31,774 nt of DNA from Arsenophonus fragariae (GTDB lineage: Bacteria; Pseudomonadota; Gammaproteobacteria; Enterobacterales; Enterobacteriaceae). The notes beneath the pieces are model-generated. The model had not been told where the DNA came from. It made no database searches and was given only the letters and a program-made list of their open reading frames with translations. The position numbers and the translations under genes are program-made. The stretch spans positions 1 to 31,774 of the forward strand of contig JBDPYZ010000027.1 in NCBI GenBank assembly GCA_047291315.1, in the 5' to 3' direction. Below are positions 18,036-26,949 of the stretch, in pieces. Positions within the stretch are counted from its first letter, which is position 1. The number at the start of each line of letters is the position of its first letter.

Positions 18036-18278
18036 TGTAGACTCCTTTTTTATCCGTATTGCGCAACCAATTGATAAATACAAAACATAACCATATTGAA
18101 ATTATCATTTTTATATAAATAATTTACTAATTATGTTAATTAGTTTTTATTAAATACAAGTGGAGTATAATAAAGATAGCAGCAAAGGGTTATCAAGTAT
18201 TGATAGAAAATGGTATTCTTTATCAATGTTATGTTCGCGTAGTAAAAAATAGTAGATTTAGTTTTTAAGGAAGTGACA

Positions 18279-18626
18279 ATGATAACAATAGAAAAAATTG
18301 AACGCCAGATAAAAGAAAATCCAATACTTTTATACATGAAAGGCTCACCTAAATTTCCAAGCTGTGGTTTCTCTGCCCAGGCGTCTCAAGCCCTTTCTGC
18401 TTGTGGTGAACGTTTTGCTTATGTAGATATTTTGCAAAATCTTGATATTCGCAGTGAATTACCTAAGTATGCAAACTGGCCAACATTTCCTCAGCTATGG
18501 ATTGATGGTGAGCTAATTGGGGGCTGTGATATTATTATTGAAATGCATCAGCAGGGTGAATTGCAAAAATTGATCACCGCAACTGCCGATAAATATCGCA
18601 CTTCAGAACTGCCTGGCACTGAGTAG
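18279..18626 (+). CDS. grxD: Monothiol glutaredoxin GrxD
   Basis: A 115-aa monothiol glutaredoxin of the CGFS class, the same length as E. coli Grx4. It binds a glutathione-ligated 2Fe-2S cluster and works in Fe-S trafficking with BolA-type partners. The CGFS active site starts at C29. WPTFPQLWIDGELIGGCDI is the conserved glutathione-binding region. The start at 18279 is placed by AAGGAAG (18267-18273); a GTG two codons upstream overlaps that site. It is convergent with rnt and fits functionally with the retained suf operon. Confidence 0.95.
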   Translation: MITIEKIERQIKENPILLYMKGSPKFPSCGFSAQASQALSACGERFAYVDILQNLDIRSELPKYANWPTFPQLWIDGELIGGCDIIIEMHQQGELQKLITATADKYRTSELPGTE

Positions 18627-18659
18627 CTAAACAATTTTTATAAAATAACTCTTAGTTAG

Positions 18660-18691
18660 AAGGCAGTGAAATTATGGTTTACCATTGCCTT
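18660..18691. terminator. Hairpin between grxD and rnt
   Basis: AAGGCAGTG (18660-18668) pairs with CATTGCCTT (18683-18691), nine pairs including one G-U, between the convergent genes grxD and rnt. The following tracts are only partly T-rich on either strand, so the terminator strength is uncertain. Confidence 0.45.
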
Positions 18692-18697
18692 TGGTTA

Positions 18698-19339
18698 TTA
18701 ATCGGTTGTTAGCGGCCAGCCTCCAAATTTTTTCCATTTATTGACGATTTCACAAAACAGTAATGCCGTCCTATCGGTATCGTAAAGTGCACCATGCGCC
18801 TGTTTGCCATCAAAGGGAATCCCGGCAGTATAACAGGCTTTAGCTAAAATTGTTTGACCAAAAACCAGCCCGCTGAGTGCCGCTGTATCAAAAGTGGCAA
18901 AAGGGTGAAATGGATTACGTTTTAGATTTGCTCGTTGAGCGGTAGCCATGATAAAACTGTGATCAAAATTAGCATTATGGGCGACTATAATTGCCCGATT
19001 GCAATCGTTATTTTTAATGCCTTTTCTAACCATCTTAAAAATCGCATGTAGAGCAGTATATTCATCGACAGCGTTACGCAAAGGATTAGTTGGATCGATA
19101 CCAGTGAAAGCTAGTGCAGTTGCTTCTATATTTGCACCGTAAAAAGGCGCAACGTGAAAATGCAGTTTTTCATCAATCTCTAACCAACCCTCTTGATCCA
19201 TTTTTAGCGTCATAGCCGCAACTTCTAATAGCGCATCTTCTTGCGCATTAAACCCGCCAGTTTCTACATCGATAACCACCGGATAATAACCTCGAAAACG
19301 CTCTGCCAGCGTGTTAACCCCATTTTTTTTATTAGACAT
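18698..19339 (-). CDS. rnt: Ribonuclease T
   Basis: A 213-aa DEDDh exonuclease that trims 3' ends of tRNA and other stable RNAs as a homodimer. The catalytic set is D24 and E26 (VIDVETGGF), D126 (HNANFDHSF), H182 and D187 (AHGALYDTDRT), one residue offset from E. coli RNase T (215 aa). KRNPFHPFATFDTAAL is conserved. It lies downstream of gloA on the same strand with a 91-base gap, as in E. coli. The gene appears fully intact. Confidence 0.95.
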   Translation of the reverse strand: MSNKKNGVNTLAERFRGYYPVVIDVETGGFNAQEDALLEVAAMTLKMDQEGWLEIDEKLHFHVAPFYGANIEATALAFTGIDPTNPLRNAVDEYTALHAIFKMVRKGIKNNDCNRAIIVAHNANFDHSFIMATAQRANLKRNPFHPFATFDTAALSGLVFGQTILAKACYTAGIPFDGKQAHGALYDTDRTALLFCEIVNKWKKFGGWPLTTD

Positions 19340-19430
19340 TTGCTTAAGACTTTATACTTGAGAATAAAAGATATTATGCCAAATTTTAGCTAAAATGCAT
19401 GGATAGATGTTCAATCGGCGACGTAAAAGG

Positions 19431-19838
19431 TCAGTTACCTAAAGCATTAGTGGCACTTTTATTTTCAATTAGTTCAATTTTATAGCCATCAGGATCCTCC
19501 ACAAATGCAATAACAGTAGAACCGCCTTTAACTGGTCCTGCTTGGCGGGTTACCTTGACGCCTGCCCGACGTATGCTATTACATGTATTTGCAACATTAT
19601 CAACCCCTAATGCAATGTGACCATAGGCGGTGCCCATCTCGTATTGCTCGACATCCCAATTATAGGTTAATTCGATCACGGTGCTTGTACTTTCATCATC
19701 ATAGCCAACGAAGGCAAGCGAGTATTGGTATTCAGGATTTTCACTTGTGCGTAATAGACGCATACCTAATATTTCAGTATAAAAGTGAATCGAGCGTTGA
19801 AGATCACCAACACGTAACATGGTATGAAGTAAGCGCAT
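19431..19838 (-). CDS. gloA: Glyoxalase I (lactoylglutathione lyase)
   Basis: A 135-aa metalloenzyme, the same length as E. coli GloA, which converts the methylglyoxal-glutathione adduct to S-lactoylglutathione. The metal ligands H5, E56, H74 and E122 are all in place (MRLLHTML, VIELTYNW, TAYGHIAL, GYKIELIE). AGAGGC about nine bases before the ATG can serve as a modest ribosome binding site. Upstream of it the E. coli neighbours nemA and nemR are absent, replaced by an AT-rich gap. Confidence 0.96.
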   Translation of the reverse strand: MRLLHTMLRVGDLQRSIHFYTEILGMRLLRTSENPEYQYSLAFVGYDDESTSTVIELTYNWDVEQYEMGTAYGHIALGVDNVANTCNSIRRAGVKVTRQAGPVKGGSTVIAFVEDPDGYKIELIENKSATNALGN

Positions 19839-19888
19839 ATAAGCCTCTTTTAAAGTTTAAAAACCAGTCATTCATGATAATAATATAA

Positions 19889-20640
19889 CGTGAATTTTAC
19901 TATTATTTCAATTTATATAGTCGGTTGATTAATTAAAATTCACAATATAATAGATTATGTTGCTTTAGTTTTGAATATTGACTGTCTAAGAATGTCGTCA
20001 TGCTAACTTTATAATAGCTATTCAATTATAACTAATCGATAATGTGATTATAAGTTATTTGTTATCATAATATTGTGATATGAGCAATTATTTTTATTTA
20101 CAAGTTATGAATTAGTAATGCTAAAAAATTTATTTTTTATTATTCCTAGCGGATAATGTATTAATCTATTACTTAGATATAATTTTTATTTTCAAATTAT
20201 TTGTTGACTTATTAGCTTATTTTATTTGGTATTATTTATTTAAAATATAATATGTTTTTATTATTTTTTTCAACTTTCAGGTAATTTATTAAAAATCAAT
20301 ATAGACTTAGTATTTAAGTATAGCTGAATAAATTCTTTTAAGAATATTTATAATAACTTGTTTTATAATAATTTTTATTTTTTTTATTTTTGTAAATTAA
20401 AAAATTATATTAATATAAAAACATATAGAATAGAATTTAGATACAGGCTATTCTTATAAGGATATTTAACTAATAGCTTTTTTTTTATATAATAAATAAG
20501 TTGATAATTAGTAGAATGCTAATTATATCAACATAATATATTGATTATAAAAGATAAACTTATATATTATTATGCTAAATATGAATTTAAATCTTTACTC
20601 ATTTCTATATTAATATCTTAGTGAATAGAAATGGATATAT
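19889..20640. other. AT-rich gap between gloA and slyA remnant
   Basis: About 750 bases of extremely AT-rich sequence where E. coli carries several genes (nemA, nemR and others) between gloA and slyA. I can recognise no residue of those genes and no RNA. An open stretch from 20621 runs into the slyA remnant, but its first 30 codons have no SlyA similarity. Confidence 0.5.
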
Positions 20641-20712
20641 ATATTCTAGAATATTAATTAGTAATTTAATAATTATAGATATAGATGGTATTCTATTTTT
20701 AAGGAGAAACAA

Positions 20713-21145
20713 TTGGAAAATAGGAACTGATCTTGCGCGTTTAGTTCGAGTCTGGCGGGCATTAATTGATCATCGTCTCAAACCATTAAAGCTTTCCAAA
20801 ACTCGTTGGGTAACCTTATATAACATTAGCCAGTTACCGCCTGATCAATCACAAATTCAATTGGCCAAAGCAATAGGTATTGAATAACCATCGCTAGTTA
20901 AAACTCTAGATAAATTAGAAGAAAAGGAATTGATTATGCGTCATACTTGGGTTGACGACAGCCGAGCGAAAAAAAATTAAATTAACAAAAGAATCAATGA
21001 CATTTATTAAACAGGTTGATGGTGTGTAATTGAAAAAAAATGAAAGGAGATATTAGGAGGCATTACACATGACGAGTTAAATATACTTTATTCATTGATA
21101 TTAAAACTTGAGCAAAATATTATTCGGTTACATAATCATTCATAA
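20713..21145 (+). pseudogene. slyA: SlyA MarR-family regulator, broken
   Basis: Most of SlyA (a 144-aa winged-helix MarR-type regulator of virulence and envelope genes) is readable: GTDLARLVRVWRALIDHRLK, WVTLYNISQLPPDQSQIQLA, then PSLVKTLDKLEEKELI and a tail KLEQNIIRLHNHS. AAGGAG (20701-20706) precedes a likely ancestral TTG start at 20713, but that start is out of frame with the body. A TAA at 20885-20887 replaces the Gln expected in IGIEQPSLV. Further frameshifts follow around 20965 and after 21020. The remnant is convergent with slyB as in E. coli. The reading frame 20621-20887 is the longest intact piece and lacks most of the winged helix. Confidence 0.9.
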
Positions 21146-21191
21146 TAAATCATAGAGTAATAAAAAAGATCAAACGGCGTTATAGTTTAAT

Positions 21192-21230
21192 GCATACGCG
21201 GCTAATTATTTAAATCTAGCCACGGTATGC
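21192..21230. terminator. Hairpin between slyA remnant and slyB
   Basis: GCATAC and GGCTA (21192-21204) pair with TAGCC and GTATGC (21217-21230) around an AT-rich loop, with a small internal bulge. It lies just past the slyB stop and between convergent genes, so it is probably a shared terminator. T-tracts are imperfect. Confidence 0.5.
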
Positions 21231-21243
21231 TATTTAAATTGAG

Positions 21244-21711
21244 TTAACGAGGTGAAATAGTAATGTTATTTCCACTACCTATGATAGATACACGTTGGCC
21301 ATTACGGAAACTGTTTAGATCATCTTTTTGCACCACAGAGATAACGCGGCCATTATCCAGCCTAATTTCCAGTTGAACACCTTTTGTTTTGTTAATTGCC
21401 CCTTGAACATTTTGACCGGCAACGCCACCAGCGATCGCACCTGCTGCCGTTGTAAGGGTTTTTCCTGTGCCCCCGCCAATTGTATTACCTAATAGCCCAC
21501 CAAGAACAGCACCACCCAGTGCACCTATGATGTTTTCGTCACCACCAGTTTGAATATTAACTGGGGTTATGCGAATAACTGTACCATAGGCTACGCTTTG
21601 TACTTGTTTAGCTTGAGAAGCGGTATAAGTGTCCCCAGAAAGACTATCTGTATTTATACAGCCGGATAAAGTTGTAACTGTAAAAATACTGACGAGAACT
21701 TGCTTTAACAT
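21244..21711 (-). CDS. slyB: Outer membrane lipoprotein SlyB
   Basis: A 155-aa lipoprotein, the same length as E. coli SlyB, a PhoPQ-regulated envelope-stress protein that forms outer-membrane rings. The signal peptide ends in the lipobox TLSGC with C18 lipidated. A glycine-zipper region (GALGGAVLGGLLGNTIGGGTG and GAIAGGVAGQ) spans about 63-100, followed by a small beta domain ending ITISPR. AAAGGAG precedes the ATG by six bases. A candidate PhoP box lies at 21840-21856. The gene is intact although its neighbours slyA and anmK are dead. Confidence 0.94.
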   Translation of the reverse strand: MLKQVLVSIFTVTTLSGCINTDSLSGDTYTASQAKQVQSVAYGTVIRITPVNIQTGGDENIIGALGGAVLGGLLGNTIGGGTGKTLTTAAGAIAGGVAGQNVQGAINKTKGVQLEIRLDNGRVISVVQKDDLNSFRNGQRVSIIGSGNNITISPR

Positions 21712-21839
21712 GATTACTCCTTTTGGAAATCTGATTTACAGTGTAATAATAATCATGAATACACAGATATCATAATTTATTGTATATAAACGAACTGGAT
21801 AATCAAACAAATGGCAAAATTAATTTATTTTCTACAATC

Positions 21840-21856
21840 TAAGTATAGTTTAAACA
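21840..21856 (-). promoter_or_regulatory. Candidate PhoP box upstream of slyB
   Basis: On the minus strand TGTTTA-AACTA-TACTTA fits the PhoP direct repeat (T/G)GTTTA-N5-(T/G)GTTTA with an exact first half and a 4/6 second half. A weak -10 (TAAATT) lies 12 bases downstream. slyB is a known PhoP target, but another promoter nearer the gene (TTGTTT-18-TATACA) is also possible, so the call is tentative. Confidence 0.35.
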
Positions 21857-22030
21857 TTAATGATTTTTTCTTAAAGTAATAAATTCAGCTTAATTAATTT
21901 TTATTTGAAAGATTTTTGCAATGTTATTTTTATATTTTATTTCAATGAATTAAATATTTAAAGTAAAAATACAACAGTAAGTATATTGAATAACGGAAAC
22001 GAAGTATAGAGAAAAATAATCAAAGAAAAA

Positions 22031-23163
22031 ATACGAAAGCAAGGTCGTTATATAGGTGTTATGTTGGGTACAAGACTCGATGGGCTTGATATTGTTTTGG
22101 CTGAGATTGATGACAAAAATGTAGTTCAGTTAGGTGAGATTTTCTATTTTTTTCCTACTGAACTAAAAAATAAAGCCCTGTCTATATGTTAAGGTCAAGC
22201 GGTTACCTTAGCAACAATAGGTAAAATTGATTATCAGTTCGGTTCGTTATATGCTAATGCGATCAATAAGATATTGAAACAGCAATCATTGTCGGCCACA
22301 GGTACTACCGGTACTACCGCGATAGTAGGGTGTCATGGGCAAACTGCTTGGCACCAGCCTACGGGCCAAAGGCCTTTTACTCTGCAATTGCAATTAGGGG
22401 ATAATAATAGAATTGTGGTGTTAACCAACATCACCGTAGTAGGCGATTTTTGTCGTAGAGATATGGCGTATGGTGGGCAAGGAGCACCTTTAGTACCTGC
22501 TTTTCATCATTAAGGTACTTAGTCATCCTGATGAAAATCGTATTATTTTAAATATTGGCTGAATTGCTAATCTTACTACTTTATTTGGAAATTCAATAAT
22601 TAAAGGCTATGATACCGGACCAGGAAATATGCTGTTGGATATCTGGGCCAATCAACATTTGAATAAACCTTATGATAATAATAGCGATTGAGCGCAATCA
22701 GGGCAGGTCAATGAGTCGTTTCTGACTGAAATGCTAGCGGATCCTTATTTTAAGCTGCCAGCGCCAAAAAGTACCGGCAGAGAATATTTTAATTCTGCTT
22801 AGTTACAAAAATATCTAACATCATACTTAAATTTATCGGCACAGGGTTTACAGGCGACATTGGCAGATTAACCATCCGTTCAATCGTTGATCAGGTTTTA
22901 CTTTATGACGAGGTAGATTGTCTATTGGTTTGCGGTGGAGGCACTAAAAATAACTACCTTATGGCACGCTTGAGGGAATTGTTAGCCAATATTGTGGAGG
23001 CATCTACAGATAAATATGGTTTGAGTGGTGATAATATGGAAGCATTGGCTTTGCGTGGCTAGCCGCTCGTACCTCATTGTGTTTGCCAGGCAATTTACCA
23101 TTTGTTATTGGTGTTAGCCAGGAAACAGTATTAAGCGCAATTTACCTGGCCAATGGTGTATAA
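22031..23163 (+). pseudogene. anmK: Anhydro-N-acetylmuramic acid kinase, broken
   Basis: Pieces covering nearly all of AnmK (369 aa in E. coli), a kinase recycling 1,6-anhydroMurNAc from cell-wall turnover, are present in order: GRYIGVMLGTRLDGLDIVLA, IVGCHGQTAWHQPTG, VVGDFCRRDMAYGGQGAPLV, GYDTGPGNMLLDIW, LPAPKSTGREYFN, LLVCGGGTKNNYLMARL and GLSGDNMEALAL. The expected start is ATA at 22031, and the nucleotide-binding MSGTSLDG is altered to MLGTRLDG. Stops occur at 22190, 22560, 22689 and 22801, and there are several frameshifts. A nine-base tandem duplication lies near 22302. The longest open piece is 22274-22513. It sits between slyB and pdxH as in E. coli. Confidence 0.9.
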
Positions 23164-23198
23164 CATGATATCCATCATAACTAGGTAAAGGCAGAAAA

Positions 23199-23852
23199 AT
23201 GGCAAAAAAAATTCAGTTGGATATTGCGAAGATAAGACGGGAATATACTCAAGGGGGCTTAAGGCGTAAAGATTTAACCGACGAGCCATTGGTTTTATTT
23301 GAGCGTTGGTTAAAACAGGCTTATGAAGGAAAATTAGCCGATCCAACTGCCATGTGTGTTGCAACGGTAGATAGTGAGGGGCAACCCTATCAACGAATTG
23401 TATTACTAAAACATTATGATAAAGATGGACTCATATTTTATACCAATTTATCTAGTCGTAAGGCGCAACATATCGCCGATAATAATAAGGTCAGTTTACT
23501 ATTTCCCTGGTATCAGTTAGAGCGTCAGGTTTGCTTCCTAGGTAAAGCAGAAAAACTCTCTCCACTTGAAGTAATAAAATATTTTCATAGTCGCCCAAAA
23601 GATAGTCAAATAGCGGCCTGGGTTTCACAGCAATCAGCAAAAATTTCTGCTAGAAGTATATTAGAAAATAAATTTTTTGAATTAAAACAAAAAGTTAAAA
23701 ATGGTGAAATTCCTTTACCTAGTTTTTGGGGCGGATATCGCGTCAGATTTGACAGTGTTGAATTTTGGCAAGGTGGCACTAAACGGCTACATGATCGATT
23801 TTTGTATCAGTGGCAATATAATTATTGGCAAATTAATCGCTTGGCGCCTTAA
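23199..23852 (+). CDS. pdxH: Pyridoxamine/pyridoxine 5'-phosphate oxidase
   Basis: A 217-aa FMN-dependent oxidase that makes pyridoxal 5'-phosphate from PNP or PMP. It aligns end to end with E. coli PdxH (218 aa). Motifs include REYTQGGLRRKDL, the FMN-binding YQRIVLLKHYD, FYTNLSSRKAQHI, LFPWYQLERQVC and the C-terminal FWGGYRVRFDSVEFWQGG with RLHDRFLY. The start at 23199 follows AAAGG with suitable spacing. It keeps its E. coli position between anmK and tyrS. PLP from this step is needed by SufS and many other enzymes. Confidence 0.96.
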   Translation: MAKKIQLDIAKIRREYTQGGLRRKDLTDEPLVLFERWLKQAYEGKLADPTAMCVATVDSEGQPYQRIVLLKHYDKDGLIFYTNLSSRKAQHIADNNKVSLLFPWYQLERQVCFLGKAEKLSPLEVIKYFHSRPKDSQIAAWVSQQSAKISARSILENKFFELKQKVKNGEIPLPSFWGGYRVRFDSVEFWQGGTKRLHDRFLYQWQYNYWQINRLAP

Positions 23853-23965
23853 AAGGCAAAATGATTTTTAACTGGCGCTATTTGACTTGCATTTTATTCT
23901 ATTGCGCTTATTCATATTATATTTATTCACAAAATCGACGAAATAAAAAATTAATGGAGTTATTG

Positions 23966-25240
23966 ATGTTTAGAAAGAACCTAATTGAACAATTGCAAGA
24001 GCGGGGTTTAATTGCCCAGTTGACGGATGAAAAGGCATTAATAGAGAAGCTATCCCAGGGACCAGTGACGCTCTATTGTGGATTTGATCCAACCGCTGAT
24101 AGCTTGCACTTAGGACATTTGGTTCCTTTACTATGTTTAAAGCGCTTCCAGCAGATGGGACATCAACCGATAGCTTTAGTTGGCGGTGCGACAGGTTTAA
24201 TTGGCGATCCCAGTTTTAAAGCCACTGAGCGTAAATTAAATACTAGTGAAACGGTACAGCAATGGGTAGAAAAAATTCGTCAACAGGTTTCGCCATTTCT
24301 TGATTTTGATTGTGGTAAAAATAGCGCTAAGGTAGTTAATAATTATGACTGGTTTGGTCAAATGGATGTCTTGACCTTTTTGCGTGATATTGGCAAACAT
24401 TTTTCTGTTAATCAAATGAGCAATAAAGAAGCAGTTAAACAACGACTTGAGCGCGATGATGTTGGCATCTCTTTTACTGAGTTCTCCTATAATTTGCTCC
24501 AATCTTATGATTTTGCCAACCTTTGTCATCAACATAATGTTGAATTACAGATAGGCGGCTCTGATCAATGGGGAAATATTACTTCAGGTATTGATCTAAC
24601 TCGTCGTTTACATCAAAAACAAGTTTTTGGGCTAACGGTGCCCCTAATTACTAAATTTGATGGAACTAAATTCGGCAAGACTGAAACGGGAGCGGTTTGG
24701 TTAGATCAGCAAAAAACCAGTCCATATAAGTTTTATCAATTTTGGGTTAATACGGCTGATGCGGATGTTTACCGTTTTCTTAAATTTTTTACCTTTATGC
24801 CAATTGATGAAATTAACGTATTACAAGAAGAGGATCAAAACAGTGGTAAAGTGCCGCGAGCGCAGTATGTATTAGCGGAAAAAGTTACCCAGTTAGTGCA
24901 TGGGGATGAGGGCTTAAAGGCTGCTAAGCGGATCACCGAAAGTTTATTTTCCGATACAATTGCTGCATTAACAGCAGCAGATTTCGCTCAGTTAGCGCAA
25001 GATGGCGTGCCTATGATCAAATTAAATTCAGGGGCAGATTTACAGCAGGCATTAGTCGAGGCAAAATTGGTTCCTTCGCGCGGCCAGGCTAGAATGATGA
25101 TAAGCTCAAATGCGGTAGTGATTAATGGCGAGAAATATGTTGATCCTGAATATATTTTTACTGCTGATGATTGTCTATTTGGTCGTTACTCTTTGATCAG
25201 GCGTGGTAAAAAACATTACTGTTTAATTAATTGGGAATAA
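23966..25240 (+). CDS. tyrS: Tyrosyl-tRNA synthetase
   Basis: A 424-aa class I synthetase, exactly the E. coli length, which charges tRNA-Tyr. The HIGH-type motif is HLGH at 48-51, the KMSKS-type loop KFGKT at 235-239, and the tyrosine/tRNA pocket YDWFG and QIGGSDQWGN are conserved. An S4-like RNA-binding domain covers about 355-424 (VPSRGQARMMISSNAVVING). The start at 23966 has GGAG six bases upstream. The frame is open from 23861 but that extension is unlike any TyrS. The gene is downstream of pdxH, likely in one transcript, and ends before a hairpin at 25335. Confidence 0.97.
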   Translation: MFRKNLIEQLQERGLIAQLTDEKALIEKLSQGPVTLYCGFDPTADSLHLGHLVPLLCLKRFQQMGHQPIALVGGATGLIGDPSFKATERKLNTSETVQQWVEKIRQQVSPFLDFDCGKNSAKVVNNYDWFGQMDVLTFLRDIGKHFSVNQMSNKEAVKQRLERDDVGISFTEFSYNLLQSYDFANLCHQHNVELQIGGSDQWGNITSGIDLTRRLHQKQVFGLTVPLITKFDGTKFGKTETGAVWLDQQKTSPYKFYQFWVNTADADVYRFLKFFTFMPIDEINVLQEEDQNSGKVPRAQYVLAEKVTQLVHGDEGLKAAKRITESLFSDTIAALTAADFAQLAQDGVPMIKLNSGADLQQALVEAKLVPSRGQARMMISSNAVVINGEKYVDPEYIFTADDCLFGRYSLIRRGKKHYCLINWE

Positions 25241-25334
25241 TCAGTTCGCAACAGCGTAAATTTAATTATCATAAGGTTTATATAACATAGCGATAAACTT
25301 ATTGGTATTTATTAGATTAATTACTGACGTGTTA

Positions 25335-25365
25335 ATTGCTTGATTAGCAAGCAATGATTTTGTTC
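25335..25365 (+). terminator. Probable tyrS terminator
   Basis: ATTGCTTG (25335-25342) and CAAGCAAT (25348-25355) form a perfect eight-pair stem with a five-base loop, followed by GATTTTGTTC. It lies 95 bases past the tyrS stop. The T-tract is short, so strength is uncertain. Confidence 0.55.
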
Positions 25366-25404
25366 TATAACAGAAACTATTATTAAAAATAAAATGAGTG
25401 GTAT

Positions 25405-26276
25405 ATGAAAAGCGTTCTCTCAATTCAGTCGCATGTTGTTTTTGGCCATGGAGGTAAAATAGTGTCACGGTTTTTCCCATGCAACGGATGGGAATTGATG
25501 TCTGGCCGCTGAATACTTTTCAATTTTCTAATCATACACAATATCGACAATGGACAAGTAGTGTCATGTCGTTTGAACATTTAACGGATATTGTAGAGAT
25601 ATGCCAAGATCAATCAATTAAAACATTGTAGCCCGGTTCTGACGAGTTATATTGGTTCTGCTGAACAAGGGAAAGCCATTGTTGATATTGTTAAACAATA
25701 GATAAAAATCAGTAATCTCGCTGTTTATTACTTTTGTGATCCGGTGATGAGACATACTGAAAAGTCTGTATTTGCTGCCCCGGGTGTAGCTGAATGTTTA
25801 TGCCATGAAACTTTACTCATTTGTTACATAATGGCGCCTAACCTGTTAGAGTTGGAAACATTAATTGAAGAATCGATTATTAATGTTGAACAAGCTCTAT
25901 CAGCGGCGAGAGAATTGTGGCATAAAGGGCCTAACGATTTTGGTAAAACATCTCAGTCGCGCGCCAGTTATCTTATCATGCCGACTGTTTTGAAATACTA
26001 GTAGTAACCCAAGCGTATTGCTGGCATATAAGTCGGCCACTAATTAATTTTGGTAAACAGCAACCGGTAGGCGTTGGCGATCTAACTAGCGGCTTATTGC
26101 TAGTCAATTTATTAAACGGTAAATTGCTACCTAGTGCATTAGAACATGTGGCATCAGCGGTTTATGAAGTGATGTTAAAAACGAAAGCAATGGAACAATA
26201 TGAATTACAACTGGTTGCTGTCCAGGATAAAATGGTAAATCTTGCTCATCACTTTAAAGCTGTACAGCTTGATTAA
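25405..26276 (+). pseudogene. pdxY: Pyridoxal kinase 2, broken
   Basis: Remnants of PdxY (287 aa in E. coli), a ribokinase-family enzyme that phosphorylates pyridoxal in B6 salvage. The N-terminus MKSVLSIQSHVVFGHGG is intact, then the frame is lost. YIGSAEQGKAI appears near 25655, CDPVM-like sequence near 25740, EKSVFAAPGVAECLCHE and IMAPNLLELETLIEE in the piece 25744-26001, and FGKQQPVGVGDLTSGLLLV near 26050-26110, where the GVGD motif holds the catalytic Asp. The tail HFKAVQLD ends at 26276. Stops at about 25630 and 25700 and several frameshifts make it non-functional. It follows tyrS as in E. coli. Confidence 0.9.
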
Positions 26277-26296
26277 CCATTTTATCAAACAACGTT

Positions 26297-26326
26297 GCAT
26301 TTCAAGCGGATTCAAACTTGAAGTGC
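26297..26326. terminator. Hairpin between pdxY remnant and gstA remnant
   Basis: GCATTTCAAG (26297-26306) pairs with CTTGAAGTGC (26317-26326), ten pairs with one G-U, between convergent genes. No strong T-tract follows on either strand. Confidence 0.4.
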
Positions 26327-26343
26327 AAAAAGCAAAGTCAATA

Positions 26344-26793
26344 TCAGATTAAACCTTTGGTCATTAATACTTCTTGTACACTTTTACGTTGTCTTATTTT
26401 TTCTTCAATATACTGTTTTAGATGTTGATATTGGCTAAGGTGAACATTAACTACCGTAGTCCAACGATAGATAGTAAATAGACAAGCATCAGCAATAGTA
26501 AAGTATTCACCGGTGAATACTTTACGTTTAATTAACAAGTTTTCCATATAACTGAATTTAGTAATCAATGATTTTATCACAATCTTCCGGTAATTATCTG
26601 GCGTTAAAGGTGAAAATAGAAGATCAAAACCTTTATAAAGTTTTGTTGCAATATAGTTAACCAGTTCTAGTTGATGATAACGTTGCAGTGTGCTCATTGG
26701 TGCGATTAATTTATCATTTGTTCCAGCGGCTTGATCGGAGATGTATTGTAAAATAATAGCATTTTCAGTCAAAATAAAATGAACTGCACACAA
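26344..26793 (-). pseudogene. gstA: Glutathione S-transferase, N-terminal domain lost
   Basis: The 149-aa open frame matches the C-terminal two thirds of E. coli GstA (201 aa): LTENAIILQYISD, LVNYIATKLYKGFDLLF and GEYFTIADACLFTIYRW, the helical domain that holds the second substrate. The N-terminal thioredoxin-fold domain, with the residues that bind glutathione, is missing. A faint trace (GK-Q-LL) may continue upstream to about 26820, and an ATG AAA TAA run lies near 26867. The break lies next to the prophage remnant, so an insertion or deletion there probably removed it. The order tyrS-pdxY-gstA is as in E. coli. Confidence 0.8.
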
Positions 26794-26878
26794 TAGTCGT
26801 TGATATTTACCAATAGTAGATATTTTTCCATTAATTTGCTGTTTTATAGCTATTTTTATTTATTTCATATAATTCTTG

Positions 26879-26912
26879 TGTACATAAAATTTATGTACAT
26901 ATTGGTGTACAT
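26879..26912. repeat. TGTACA palindrome plus extra half-site upstream of integrase
   Basis: TGTACATAAA at 26879-26888 and TTTATGTACA at 26890-26899 make a perfect 21-base palindrome, and TGTACAT repeats at 26906-26912. It lies 38-71 bases before the integrase start and beside the damaged gstA. It could be a recombinase arm site, an operator for int, or part of the attachment site. Confidence 0.45.
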
Positions 26913-26949
26913 TAAATATCATAAAAATAAATACGCGGGGAGAAATAAA

